From contig NZ_PNBY01000018.1 in the NCBI RefSeq assembly GCF_005886875.1, positions 40,781-104,780 on the forward strand: DNA of 64,000 bases. Reading direction: 5' to 3'. The notes beneath the pieces are model-generated. The model worked only from the letters and a program-made list of their open reading frames with translations. It made no database searches and was not told the origin of the DNA. Of this stretch, positions 1-10,069 are shown piece after piece. Position 1 is the first letter of the stretch, and every line of letters begins with the position of its first letter. The position numbers and the translations under genes are program-made. The stretch comes from Pseudoalteromonas aurantia (GTDB lineage: Bacteria > Pseudomonadota > Gammaproteobacteria > Enterobacterales > Alteromonadaceae).

Positions 1-446
1 ACGATGTCACTGTGTGCGGCTTGATTGATTTCACGCTCTAAAATCTTCTCAGCGCCAACCACTGCCAGAGTAGCAACTTGCTTACGCAGGTCCTCTGTCA
101 CACGGCTTCGCTCTGATTCAACTTCAGAGTGTCCTTGAGCAATAATTTTTTCACGCTCTTGCTGACCACGAGTTGTCTCTTCGTCAACAATTAACGCTGC
201 ACGCTTTTTAGCTTGATCAATGATATCAGCCGCTTGAGTTTTTGCTTCTGTCAACTGCTCTGCAGCTTCTAGACGCACACGTTCAAGTTCTTTTTCGGCT
301 TTATCAGAGGCAGCTAAACCATCTTCGATTTTTTTCTGGCGAGCTTCAATTGCACCATTTAGTGGTGGCCATACGAACTTCATACAAAATAATACGAAGA
401 CCGTAAACGCAATTAATTCACCGATAAGAGTGGCGTTTAAGTTCAC
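1..446 (-). CDS. atpF: F0F1 ATP synthase subunit b (3' end cut by window edge)
   Basis: Membrane-anchored peripheral stalk of ATP synthase, linking the F0 sector to F1. The reverse-strand reading opens with a GTG codon at 446 giving [14 protein letters not shown], preceded by a strong AAGGAGGAG ribosome site. A single N-terminal membrane helix (about residues 5-25) is followed by a long charged helix rich in Glu, Lys, Ala and Gln, typical of the stalk dimer. About 148 codons are visible and the reading is open at the window start; the last visible residues (NSDIV-like, here HSDIV) suggest that only about eight C-terminal residues are missing. It lies downstream of atpE in the usual atpI-B-E-F order. 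Confidence 0.95.
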   Translation of the reverse strand, partial: MNLNATLIGELIAFTVFVLFCMKFVWPPLNGAIEARQKKIEDGLAASDKAEKELERVRLEAAEQLTEAKTQAADIIDQAKKRAALIVDEETTRGQQEREKIIAQGHSEVESERSRVTEDLRKQVATLAVVGAEKILEREINQAAHSDI

Positions 447-487
447 AACCGCTCCTCCTTAAATAGTAAGCTGTTCAAAAAGTTAAA

Positions 488-748
<261 letters not shown>

Positions 749-773
749 TTAAAGTTAAAATATAAAATAAAAA

Positions 774-1634
<861 letters not shown>

Positions 1635-1646
1635 TTATCCCAAAAG

Positions 1647-2027
1647 TTAATGATTAAAAAAAATCGGTGCCAACCATTGTGTGAACATCACCAGTATGTA
1701 ACAGCAAAAAAATGGCAGTGCCATGACTGAAAAATACTTAAATACCAGTGCGAACAAACACACAGTCAGCAAAAACTTTAATCCATTGCCTCGTTTTATC
1801 GAGTCAAATACTTGCTCTGCTTTACTCGCCCCCATATATCTAAAGGCGTATAAAGCGAACACTAAGCTAGGCAGTACTGAGACTAGGCCTCCTGCTATTG
1901 CAGATGCCCCCGCATGCACTCCCCAAGCTATTAAAACTATTACTGCAGCGACGATTGCTACGATACCCTGAAGTAATACGCCTTTTAATGCGGCTCGTCT
2001 ATACGGGCCAGCTAACGAATGAGTCAC
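1647..2027 (-). CDS. atpI: ATP synthase subunit I
   Basis: Small hydrophobic protein (126 residues, about four membrane helices) encoded first in the atp operon; family members assist c-ring assembly or Mg2+ supply and are poorly conserved in sequence. The basic N terminus (GPYRRAALKG) before the first helix and the position directly upstream of atpB support the call. The start is a GTG at 2027 with only a weak ribosome site. Confidence 0.85.
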   Translation of the reverse strand: MTHSLAGPYRRAALKGVLLQGIVAIVAAVIVLIAWGVHAGASAIAGGLVSVLPSLVFALYAFRYMGASKAEQVFDSIKRGNGLKFLLTVCLFALVFKYFSVMALPFFCCYILVMFTQWLAPIFFNH

Positions 2028-2120
2028 TTTTTATTAACCTTTATGACCTTAAACTTAATCAGGGTATGAAAACTGGCGAAATTATACTTATTTTTGGTGA
2101 TTTTGCAACTTGAAGAGACG

Positions 2121-2149
2121 AATAGTGGCGCTTTTTCAGCACCACTATT
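2121..2149. terminator. Imperfect inverted repeat between parB and the atp operon
   Basis: Arms AATAGTGG-GCT and AGC-CCACTATT pair around a five-base loop with one internal mismatch. It lies just past the parB stop. The run of T after it is better on the plus strand than on the minus strand, so its role as the parB terminator is uncertain. Confidence 0.4.
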
Positions 2150-2162
2150 GTTTATTTATTGG

Positions 2163-3113
2163 TCATTCTGGCGGTTGTTGCATGTCTGGATGAATGCGGC
2201 CCAAGATACCATCGAGTTCATTCAAGCTAGTGTAAGAAATCACCAGCTTGCCTTTGCCACGATTATTATAGTTAATTTCCACTTTAGCGCCTAAATTTTC
2301 GCCTAATTGTTGCTCTAACAATCTGACATCAGGGTCCTTTTCCTTTGTTTCTTTTTTGTCCACAGGCTCTAAAATACTGCGCACTAACCTCTCTGTTTCA
2401 CGCACCGTTAAGGCTTTTGCGACAGCTGTTCGCGCCACCTCAGATTGCGCTTCGCCTGAGAGTGCTAATAGGCAGCGTGCATGGCCCATTTCTATATCGC
2501 CATGCTCCAACAATATTTTAACATCATCATTGAGATTATTAAGACGTAACAGATTTGTCACCGTTGTACGCGACTTGCCCACCGCCTCGGCAACCTGTTG
2601 ATGTGTTAATTCAAATTCGGTGAGTAAACGATGCAGTGCAACCGCTTCTTCCATGGCGTTTAAATCTTCGCGCTGAATATTTTCAATCAATGCTATCGCC
2701 ACAGCCGCTTCGTCAGCGACTTGCTTTAAAATACACGGCACCATACTTAGCTGAGCTAATTGCGCGGCACGCCAACGTCGTTCACCCGCAATGATCTCAT
2801 AATCCGTATCACTAATGTGGCGCACCACAATCGGTTGTAAAATACCTTGAGAGCGAATTGACCCTGCCAACTCTTCTAACGCTTGTTCTGACATGTCTTT
2901 ACGGGGCTGGTATTTACCTGGTCGTAAATATTCGATAGGTAACCGCTGCAACTCACCATCAACCGGCATGGTTGTTGTTGGTGGTTGGGGCTCACTTGTT
3001 TTACTGTCAGCCTCAGTTATTTCACTTACCACCGGCTCAGATGAAGGAGCTGGTTTTGCTGAGCTTAGTAAGGCATCCAAACCTCGCCCTAAACCACGTT
3101 TTTTAACCGACAT
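2163..3113 (-). CDS. parB: Chromosome partitioning protein ParB
   Basis: Centromere-binding CTPase clamp that loads at parS and spreads, acting with ParA in origin segregation. The N terminus is basic and low in complexity (KKRGLGRGLDALL). The ParB/Srx fold includes IVVRHISDTDYEIIAGERR with the GERRWRAA CTP-binding box at roughly residues 110-120, then LIENIQREDLN and a helix-turn-helix segment (HQQVAEAVGKSRTTVTNLLR). A C-terminal dimerisation domain follows. The length of 316 is slightly above the usual 290-300 because of a Pro/Thr/Glu-rich linker at 20-50. It is 15 bases after parA. Its likely targets are the two parS sites in recF. Confidence 0.96.
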   Translation of the reverse strand: MSVKKRGLGRGLDALLSSAKPAPSSEPVVSEITEADSKTSEPQPPTTTMPVDGELQRLPIEYLRPGKYQPRKDMSEQALEELAGSIRSQGILQPIVVRHISDTDYEIIAGERRWRAAQLAQLSMVPCILKQVADEAAVAIALIENIQREDLNAMEEAVALHRLLTEFELTHQQVAEAVGKSRTTVTNLLRLNNLNDDVKILLEHGDIEMGHARCLLALSGEAQSEVARTAVAKALTVRETERLVRSILEPVDKKETKEKDPDVRLLEQQLGENLGAKVEINYNNRGKGKLVISYTSLNELDGILGRIHPDMQQPPE

Positions 3114-3128
3114 GTTATTATTATCCTC

Positions 3129-3914
3129 TTAGGCAACCGCAGCAGATTGCTTTTCTTTTCGGCGTAGCATCTCTCCAGCTAACGCCAAATATGCTTTTGC
3201 ACCACTGGATGCCCTATCGTAATACATCGCAGGTGCGCCAAAACTTGGCGCCTCAGCTAATCTCACATTACGTGGGATCACAGTGCGGTACACTTTTTCG
3301 CCAAAGTGTTGTTTCAGCTGTTCTGAAACATCATTGGCTAAACGATTGCGAGGATCATACATGGTGCGTAAAATCCCCTCAATCTGTAAATTCGGATTTA
3401 CCAGCTTTGCCAGCTGAGTGATCGTGTCCATCAATGCCGTTAACCCCTCTAGTGCGTAATATTCGCACTGCATAGGCACTAAAATAGAATCAGCCGCAGC
3501 CATTGCATTGACTGTCAGCATATTCAGTGAGGGTGGACAATCAATAAAAATAAATTCATATTGATCTTGAATGGACTCGAGTGCATTTCTTAAGCGCACT
3601 TCGCGCGCAAAGAGCTCCATCAATTTAACTTCCGCCGCGGTAACATCTCCGTTGGCAGCAATTAAATGATATTCACCCGACGTGTCTTTACTGATCACAT
3701 CTGCTATCGCTGCTTCTTCTATCAGCAAATCATAAATGGTGGGCACATCGCCATACTTATCAATACCACTGCCCATGGTTGCATTACCTTGTGGGTCTAG
3801 GTCAATAAGTAACACTTTACGTTTGGTCGCAGCCATCGATGCGGCTAAATTTACAGCCGTGGTGGTTTTGCCAACGCCACCTTTTTGGTTTGCAATTGCA
3901 ATAACTTTTGCCAC
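3129..3914 (-). CDS. parA: Chromosome partitioning ATPase ParA
   Basis: Deviant Walker-type ATPase that binds DNA non-specifically and moves ParB-parS complexes. The P-loop KGGVGKTT with the signature Lys is at residues 10-17, the Walker A' region is LLIDLDPQGNAT, and Walker B is FIFIDCPPSLNML. It is 261 residues, normal for the small chromosomal (Soj-like) class that lacks an N-terminal DNA-binding domain. It precedes parB and follows rsmG and mnmG on the same strand, the conserved origin-proximal order. Confidence 0.96.
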   Translation of the reverse strand: MAKVIAIANQKGGVGKTTTAVNLAASMAATKRKVLLIDLDPQGNATMGSGIDKYGDVPTIYDLLIEEAAIADVISKDTSGEYHLIAANGDVTAAEVKLMELFAREVRLRNALESIQDQYEFIFIDCPPSLNMLTVNAMAAADSILVPMQCEYYALEGLTALMDTITQLAKLVNPNLQIEGILRTMYDPRNRLANDVSEQLKQHFGEKVYRTVIPRNVRLAEAPSFGAPAMYYDRASSGAKAYLALAGEMLRRKEKQSAAVA

Positions 3915-3930
3915 AGTGTCCTCGGAAAGC

Positions 3931-4551
3931 TTAGTCTTTAGAAAGAATAATTAAATGTCGCTCAGCATCCAGTTCTGGAACTTCTAAGCTAATCTTTTGC
4001 TCAAAGTGCACACCTGTTGGCAAGCTGTCTAACTCTTGCTCAGGAAGTTGACCTTTTAGCGCAATAAAGCGACCAGAATTATCAATTAGGTGCTCACACC
4101 ACTGCACCATATCTTGTAATGATGCAAATGCGCGGCTAAGCACACCATCTAATTTAACACTTGGCAGATAATCTTCAACACGAGACTGAACAGGAGTGAC
4201 ATTATCTAAACCAAGTGCATGTTTTACCTGCATTAAAAAACGAACTCGTTTACCAAGGCTATCAAGTAATACAAAGTGCGTATCAGGCAAAGCAATGGCC
4301 AATACGATGCCCGGTAATCCTGGACCCGTACCAACATCAATATACTGTTTGCCAGATAAGTGAGGGGCAACCATGAGTGAATCCATAATGTGTTTAACTA
4401 CCATTTCACTCGGATTGCGTACAGAGGTTAAATTGTAAGCTTTATTCCATTTGTCTAATAATTCAACATACTGCACTAGCTGCTGCTGTTGAAGTTCAGT
4501 AAGCGCAATATCCGTCTGCGCTAATAAAGAAGATAGTTGTCGATGTAACAC
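3931..4551 (-). CDS. rsmG: 16S rRNA (guanine527-N7)-methyltransferase RsmG
   Basis: Uses S-adenosylmethionine to methylate G527 of 16S rRNA; loss of the homologue gives low-level streptomycin resistance. The SAM-binding motif [13 protein letters not shown] and the family segment [12 protein letters not shown] are clear, and the length (206) matches E. coli RsmG (207). The start is a GTG at 4551 giving [10 protein letters not shown]. It lies 15 bases downstream of mnmG, as in many origin regions. Confidence 0.96.
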   Translation of the reverse strand: MLHRQLSSLLAQTDIALTELQQQQLVQYVELLDKWNKAYNLTSVRNPSEMVVKHIMDSLMVAPHLSGKQYIDVGTGPGLPGIVLAIALPDTHFVLLDSLGKRVRFLMQVKHALGLDNVTPVQSRVEDYLPSVKLDGVLSRAFASLQDMVQWCEHLIDNSGRFIALKGQLPEQELDSLPTGVHFEQKISLEVPELDAERHLIILSKD

Positions 4552-4566
4552 GAGATCCCATTGCCG

Positions 4567-6456
4567 TTACGCTGACTTGCGCAACAGCCCTTGCTTTTTC
4601 AGATACACTAATAATAGCGAAATAGCTGCTGGGGTGATACCAGAAATACGAGAAGCTTGGCCAATGGTGTCTGGTCGAGCATCGGTTAGCTTCGCAACGA
4701 CCTCATTTGATAGGCCACTTACTTGGCTGTAATCAAACTCTTTTGGTAGTAATGACTCTTCATGACGCAATTGTTTGTTGATCTCATCTTGTTGACGCGC
4801 AATGTAACCTGCATACTTGGTTTGGATCTCAACTTGTTCTAATGCTTGAATATTGGTCGCATCAGATCCTAATCCTTCAATCCCCGTCAGATCATGATAA
4901 TTGATCTCTGGGCGACGGATAAGATCCTCCAAACTGGCTTCTCGTGTTAATGGCGTTTTAAGTAACGCGTTTACTTGATCGATGGCTGGATGATCTTTAT
5001 GGATCCATGTTGCTTTTAAACGCTGCGCTTCTTGTTCCATTACTTCAAGTTTGTTGTTAAATGCAGCCCATCTTTCATCATCAACTAAACCAAGCTCTCG
5101 GCCTTTTTCAGTCAAACGTAAATCAGCGTTATCCTCACGTAATAATAATCGGTATTCAGCACGACTAGTAAACATACGGTACGGTTCTTTGGTACCAAGC
5201 GTCGCTAAGTCGTCAATTAATACACCTGTGTATGCTTGATCGCGGCGTGGTGTCCAAGCATCTTTACCTTGTATTTGTAATGCTGCGTTCATCCCAGCTA
5301 TCAAGCCTTGCGCACCAGCTTCTTCATAACCGGTAGTGCCGTTTATTTGACCAGCAAAGAATAAACCATTAATAAATTTAGTTTCTAAAGATTGTTTTAA
5401 ATCTCTAGGATCAAAAAAGTCGTACTCAATTGCATAACCAGGGCGACAGATATGGGCATTTTCGAAGCCTTTAATTGATTGCACAATGTGTAATTGCACA
5501 TCAAAGGGTAAGCTGGTGGAAATGCCATTTGGATACAGCTCATAGGACGTTAACCCTTCAGGCTCTACAAATATTTGGTGCTTATCTTTGTCAGCAAATC
5601 GAACTATTTTATCTTCGATTGATGGACAGTACCTTGGGCCTATACCTTCAATAACGCCTGCATACATCGGAGAACGGTGTAAATTTTCACGGATCACATC
5701 ATGCGTTTTTTCATTTGTGTAAGTGATATAACATGGGATCTGTTGTGGATGATCTGATTGTTTACCCATAAATGAAAATGTAGGGGTTGGCGTATCACCT
5801 GGTTGCGCTTGCATAACCGAGAAATCAACCGTTCGGGCATCAATACGTGGCGGTGTACCCGTTTTTAATCTATCAACACGAAATGGTAATTCACGTAACC
5901 TATCAGCAAGCGCTATCGATGGTGGATCGCCTGCTCTTCCTCCTTTAAAGTTTTCCATGCCAATATGGATTTGGCCACCTAAAAATGTTCCCACTGTCAG
6001 TACCACAGAATGTGCACTGAAACGCAGTCCCATTTGAGTTACAACGCCTTTCACTTTATCTTGTTCAACGATTAAGTCATCACAAGATTGTTGGAAAATC
6101 TTTAGGTTATCTTGATTTTGCAAAATGGTTTGAATTTCAGCTTTGTATAAGACACGGTCAGCTTGAGCACGTGTTGCCCTTACCGCTGGTCCTTTAGACG
6201 AATTCAGAGTTCTAAATTGAATACCCCCTTTGTCTATCGCTTTCGCCATAGCCCCGCCTAATGCATCAATTTCTTTTACTAAATGGCCTTTGCCAATACC
6301 ACCTATTGCGGGGTTACATGACATTTGACCCAGAGTATCCATATTGTGTGTTAACAATAAGGTGTTCATACCCATTCTAGCAGCAGCAAGGGCAGCTTCT
6401 GTACCTGCATGTCCGCCACCAACTACAATAACGTCAAAATGTTCATGATAAATCAT
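4567..6456 (-). CDS. mnmG: tRNA uridine-5-carboxymethylaminomethyl modification enzyme, FAD subunit MnmG (GidA)
   Basis: Works with MnmE to build the cmnm5 group on U34 of certain tRNAs, using FAD, glycine or ammonium and methylenetetrahydrofolate. The FAD-binding Rossmann motif [21 protein letters not shown] is at residues 9-29, followed by the family signature around [20 protein letters not shown]. The length of 629 equals that of E. coli. It is the gene immediately left of oriC and is transcribed away from it, the same arrangement as gidA in E. coli. The partner MnmE is encoded 1.7 kb to the right. Confidence 0.98.
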   Translation of the reverse strand: MIYHEHFDVIVVGGGHAGTEAALAAARMGMNTLLLTHNMDTLGQMSCNPAIGGIGKGHLVKEIDALGGAMAKAIDKGGIQFRTLNSSKGPAVRATRAQADRVLYKAEIQTILQNQDNLKIFQQSCDDLIVEQDKVKGVVTQMGLRFSAHSVVLTVGTFLGGQIHIGMENFKGGRAGDPPSIALADRLRELPFRVDRLKTGTPPRIDARTVDFSVMQAQPGDTPTPTFSFMGKQSDHPQQIPCYITYTNEKTHDVIRENLHRSPMYAGVIEGIGPRYCPSIEDKIVRFADKDKHQIFVEPEGLTSYELYPNGISTSLPFDVQLHIVQSIKGFENAHICRPGYAIEYDFFDPRDLKQSLETKFINGLFFAGQINGTTGYEEAGAQGLIAGMNAALQIQGKDAWTPRRDQAYTGVLIDDLATLGTKEPYRMFTSRAEYRLLLREDNADLRLTEKGRELGLVDDERWAAFNNKLEVMEQEAQRLKATWIHKDHPAIDQVNALLKTPLTREASLEDLIRRPEINYHDLTGIEGLGSDATNIQALEQVEIQTKYAGYIARQQDEINKQLRHEESLLPKEFDYSQVSGLSNEVVAKLTDARPDTIGQASRISGITPAAISLLLVYLKKQGLLRKSA

Positions 6457-6569
6457 TTACGGGATCCTACTTAAAAATTACCGGTTCGATTTTGAAAGGA
6501 TGCGTATTCTACCTAGAAATACTCAGAAGTGAAATGACTAAATAGTAACCAATGAGTAAAAAAGCTCAA

Positions 6570-6885
6570 AAGAGATCTTTTAATATAAATAAGATCTTTT
6601 TAAAGATCTTTATTAGATCTTACTACTAGTGATCCGCTTTTCTGTGAGTAAGGTGAAATACCTATTTAACAGCAAAGACTTAGATCAGATCAATTAGTGT
6701 GAATAGGATCGGATCAAGTGTCTGATAAGCTCTGATCAAAATGGCTCTTTATACACAGGGCGGGATCATCATATAATTATCCCAAGGATAACTATGGTTA
6801 GATCTGCAGTTAGATCAATGGTTATCCACAATATGATCTTAAAATCTATAAAAATGTGTATAACTTATGTGTAAAAGATCAATGA
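6570..6885. other. oriC: Chromosomal replication origin oriC
   Basis: This stretch between mnmG and mioC has all the marks of an E. coli-type origin. Three tandem AT-rich 13-mer-like repeats begin with GATCTTT at 6574, 6593 and 6605. There are 15 GATC Dam/SeqA sites between 6574 and 6880. Exact or near-exact DnaA boxes are TTATACACA at 6749-6757 (R2-like), TTATCCACA at 6822-6830 (R4-like), TGTGTATAA at 6855-6863, and a weaker TGTGAGTAA at 6643-6651 in the R1 position. The orientation relative to mnmG and mioC is the same as in E. coli. Boundaries are approximate. Confidence 0.93.
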
Positions 6886-6888
6886 GAG

Positions 6889-7335
6889 CTACTGAGATAC
6901 AGTAAGTGCATTACTAAATTGCGGTAACCAACTTAACGCAGTGTCTTCTGGAAGTGCTTCATCTAATACATTGATCTCTAAAACAGGCAACAAATTTGTT
7001 GCACCTTTATCTACCAATAACTGTGCAATATTTTTTGCTGCATGGTTATACGTGTCATAGCTGGTATCACCCAACCCGACGACAGCAAATTGCTTAGAGC
7101 TCAAACTACTTTGCTGATTTACTTGATCAATAAATGGCAATAAGTTCTCTGGATAATCACCTGCACCATAGGTTGAAGTTACGATTAACCAGTGATCATG
7201 TTCACACTGTGCCAAGTCAGGTTGCTCGTGTAAATTTGCAACAACCCCTTGACTTTCTAGGGCTTCTTTTAGTTGATCAGCAACATATTCAGCTGATCCC
7301 ATTTGACTTCCAACGATGATCTCTAATTGTGTCAT
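6889..7335 (-). CDS. mioC: Flavodoxin-like protein MioC
   Basis: Short-chain FMN-binding flavodoxin; the E. coli protein supports biotin synthase electron transfer in vitro and its transcription runs into oriC. The N-terminal phosphate-binding loop VGSQMGSAEYVADQL and the later STYGAGDYPENLLPF and VGLGDTSYDTY loops are the FMN contacts. The length of 148 matches E. coli (147). It ends four bases from the oriC region and points into it, so its transcription could influence origin firing, as known in E. coli. Confidence 0.92.
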   Translation of the reverse strand: MTQLEIIVGSQMGSAEYVADQLKEALESQGVVANLHEQPDLAQCEHDHWLIVTSTYGAGDYPENLLPFIDQVNQQSSLSSKQFAVVGLGDTSYDTYNHAAKNIAQLLVDKGATNLLPVLEINVLDEALPEDTALSWLPQFSNALTVSQ

Positions 7336-8081
7336 TATAATTGATCAAGTAATTTTAATGACGTCATCATATAGAGCCTGTGGAAGAAGTAAAGAGGTGC
7401 GTAAATTGATTGGATAAAAAATAGCGTGCACTTTTTGCTCAATTTAAAGGTGTTTTTCTTAACTTGTTGTATTTAAATAAATTAATAAAATATTCCAAGC
7501 ATCTTTTTAGTGGGCTTTGTGTGGATAAACTGAGTAAATCTTTGCGATAAGTTTATTCCTCAAGCACCTACTAAACACCATTTTAGTGTGTTTTGGCTAT
7601 TTTTAGCTAGGTAATTGGCTATGTGGACAACTTTGTTGTGAATAACGATCAAGTGATTGGTTTCGATCTATTTTTTAGATCTATAAAGTTAGATCAATAT
7701 ATTAAAATAATCTAAAAATGGCAGGATCTGATCTGTAATAACGATGCTGAGTACTCGGCTATAGAAAATTAGCCTGTTATTTACGCATGAAATATTGGTT
7801 TTTTACGTCCTGGAGCGCGTTTTTTCGCGTGTAGATCCAAAAACGGTGTTAATTCGAGCTGATATACATTTAAGTTATGGGATAAACCGGCCGCGTAAAA
7901 ATAAGGTGTGGGCAGTACCGATTGTGTAAGAAACGAATGTCCGATAAATATAGCTTACTTAGTAAGCTATATTTGAATATAAATACAGAGGGTTACGGTT
8001 ACTTTAATGCGGTCAAAGTATTTAGCTGATCATGTATCTAATGTTGTGTGTGAGTGGTCGAGAGAGTATTCGATGAGGTGT
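7336..8081. other. 750-base non-coding stretch between mioC and mnmE, with a DnaA box and GATC cluster
   Basis: I see no credible coding region here. It contains an exact DnaA box (TGTGGATAA, 7520-7528), two one-mismatch boxes (TGTGGACAA near 7622 and TGTGAATAA near 7638), and six GATC sites between 7647 and 7732 in an AT-rich context. It must also hold the mioC promoter. A perfect palindrome at 7946-7974 is listed separately. The box and GATC density suggests DnaA-responsive control of mioC or an extension of the origin; this is inference. Confidence 0.55.
7946..7974. repeat. Perfect 14-base inverted repeat
   Basis: AAATATAGCTTACT and its exact reverse complement are separated by a single T. 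There is no T-run characteristic of a terminator on either side, so it may be a protein-binding site or an extruding hairpin. Confidence 0.6.
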
Positions 8082-8103
8082 AAAAAAGGGGAGTGCTCCC
8101 CTT
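8082..8103 (-). terminator. Rho-independent terminator of mnmE
   Basis: Stem AAGGGGAG / CTCCCCTT with a two-base apex (closing to a four-base loop), followed on the minus strand by a run of T. It lies 19 bases past the mnmE stop. Confidence 0.85.
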
Positions 8104-8121
8104 AATTTTGTTCGAAAGTGG

Positions 8122-9486
8122 TTATTTACCAATACAAAATGAGCTGAAGATCTTACCCAGTAAATCATCGGAGGTGAATTCACCCGTAATTTCATTTAAA
8201 TATTGCTGAGTTAAACGCAGTTCTTCAGCAAGGATCTCGCCTGCGATATGCATCTCTAGCTGCGTTTTACCTATATCTAAATGTTCAGCTGAACGTTCTA
8301 ACGCATCTAAATGACGGCGACGTGCCATAAAGCCACCTTCCGTAACTCCCTGAAAACCAATGCATGCTTTGAGATGATCCCGTAGTAAATCGATGCCATC
8401 GGTATTTTTTGCACTTAAGCGTAAGACAGGGTAGTTGTCTTGTTGACACATACCGACTGTTTCTTGTGATAAATCGATTTTATTACGCACTACGGTAACG
8501 GCCATACCTTGCGGTAAACGTGCCATAAACTCAGGCCAAATTTGCATCGGATCAGTGTGTTCGGTGTCAGTACCATCGACCATAAAGAGTACGTGATCGG
8601 CTTGGCTTATTTCATCCCAGGCACGCTCAATACCAATTTGCTCTACTTTGTCGGGGCTATCACGCAGTCCAGCTGTATCAATTATGTGCAGTGGCATTCC
8701 ATCTATATGAATATGTTCACGCAGTACGTCACGGGTTGTACCTGCAATGTCTGTCACGATAGCGGCTTCTCGGCCAGCTAATGCGTTAAGTAAGCTGGAT
8801 TTACCTGCATTTGGACGGCCCGCGATCACTACACGCATACCTTCTCGCATGATACTCCCTTGCTTAGCTTGTTTACGGACTTCATTAAGTTGTGCGATGA
8901 TCGCGTTTAAATCCCCACTCACTTTCCCGTCAGATAAAAAGTCTATTTCTTCATCTGGAAAGTCGATAGCGGCTTCTACATACATACGTAAATGGATAAC
9001 CTTTTCCACCAGCGTATTAATATGATTAGAAAAATCACCTTGTAAAGAATGAAGCGCACTTTTTGCTGCTTGTTCACTGGTCGCATTTATGAGATCGGCG
9101 ATGGCTTCTGCTTGGGTGAGATCCATTTTGTCGTTTAAAAAAGCACGCTCTGAAAACTCTCCTGGCTGCGCTAAGCGCACCCCCGAAATTTGGCAAATTT
9201 CTTTGAGTAGCATATCAATAACAACAGGACCACCATGGCCTTGTAACTCTAAAACATCTTCGCCGGTGAAGGAGTTAGGGCCAGCAAAATACAGTGCAAT
9301 GCCTTGATCTAATTGCTCACCTTGTAAGGTGTTGAATGGTAAGTATTCTGCATAACGTGTTTTTGGGCATTTTCCTACGACTTGCTCGGCGACTTGAGTT
9401 GCTAATGTACCCGATACGCGAATAATTCCTACACCGCCGCGTCCCGGTGCGGTGGCTTGAGCTACGATGGTGTCTTGTGTGTTCAT
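8122..9486 (-). CDS. mnmE: tRNA modification GTPase MnmE (TrmE)
   Basis: GTPase partner of MnmG in wobble-uridine modification of tRNA. The N-terminal tetrahydrofolate-binding domain begins [19 protein letters not shown]. The inserted Ras-like G domain has P-loop [12 protein letters not shown] near residue 223, switch [15 protein letters not shown] and NKID. The C terminus ends FCIGK, the conserved catalytic Cys motif. It is 454 residues, identical to E. coli. In many gammaproteobacteria the next gene upstream is yidC; here a 17.6-kb block intervenes. Confidence 0.98.
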   Translation of the reverse strand: MNTQDTIVAQATAPGRGGVGIIRVSGTLATQVAEQVVGKCPKTRYAEYLPFNTLQGEQLDQGIALYFAGPNSFTGEDVLELQGHGGPVVIDMLLKEICQISGVRLAQPGEFSERAFLNDKMDLTQAEAIADLINATSEQAAKSALHSLQGDFSNHINTLVEKVIHLRMYVEAAIDFPDEEIDFLSDGKVSGDLNAIIAQLNEVRKQAKQGSIMREGMRVVIAGRPNAGKSSLLNALAGREAAIVTDIAGTTRDVLREHIHIDGMPLHIIDTAGLRDSPDKVEQIGIERAWDEISQADHVLFMVDGTDTEHTDPMQIWPEFMARLPQGMAVTVVRNKIDLSQETVGMCQQDNYPVLRLSAKNTDGIDLLRDHLKACIGFQGVTEGGFMARRRHLDALERSAEHLDIGKTQLEMHIAGEILAEELRLTQQYLNEITGEFTSDDLLGKIFSSFCIGK

Positions 9487-9587
9487 AAGGCCATTTATTT
9501 AGCGTTTATATTGTCGCTAATTGTACAGCAAAGGGGCAAACTGAGCTATTAACAACCATAAGATATTCTCATTACAACCGCATATAA

Positions 9588-9622
9588 CGAGCTAGGTGTT
9601 TGATGGTTATATTCCTAGCTCG
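9588..9622. repeat. Inverted repeat with perfect 9-base arms
   Basis: CGAGCTAGG and CCTAGCTCG are separated by 17 bases in the intergenic region between mnmE and the regulator gene. No T-run follows. It could be an operator or the base of an RNA hairpin. Confidence 0.5.
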
Positions 9623-9763
9623 CCTGTATTGATCAAGTAGAATAGGGTGATCCTTTATTCTTAGCTTCGTTTTTACACTGATGACTTTATATTATTGAAT
9701 CTATAATTAACAGTATATGTGCATTACTTTTACAAAAAAGAACAATAGCTTGATCTGGCTCCC

Positions 9764-9952
9764 GTGCTAAATACGAGTTTAATGATATTTATTCTGTATG
9801 CGGCCATATCAATGATGATGCATTGCGTTAGCCATCATTATATTGAATTGGTAGTGGGAGCTTTACTCAGTGTATTGATGTGCTGTTTGATAAACTGTCT
9901 ATGGTCGGTTATATCCACTAAAACCAGAGAATTGTGGCTATTAAAGCGATAA
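9764..9952 (+). CDS. Possible small membrane protein, unrecognised
   Basis: A 62-codon reading from a GTG encodes two hydrophobic stretches (about residues 3-20 and 27-48) with a basic C terminus (KTRELWLLKR). I do not recognise a family, there is no clear ribosome site before the GTG, and the region is AT-rich, so this could be chance. It lies upstream of the ToxR/CadC-like regulator gene in a 580-base gap that otherwise shows only the inverted repeat at 9588-9622. Confidence 0.25.
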   Translation: MLNTSLMIFILYAAISMMMHCVSHHYIELVVGALLSVLMCCLINCLWSVISTKTRELWLLKR

Positions 9953-10069
9953 TGTAAACCTTTTGTCTCATTTATGTAATTTTTAGCACGTGTTACTACT
10001 ACAATCTGGTCGGATTATTTTATCTATTAATAATATTTAATTATTTTTAACGTAAGCTTTGAAGGAATT

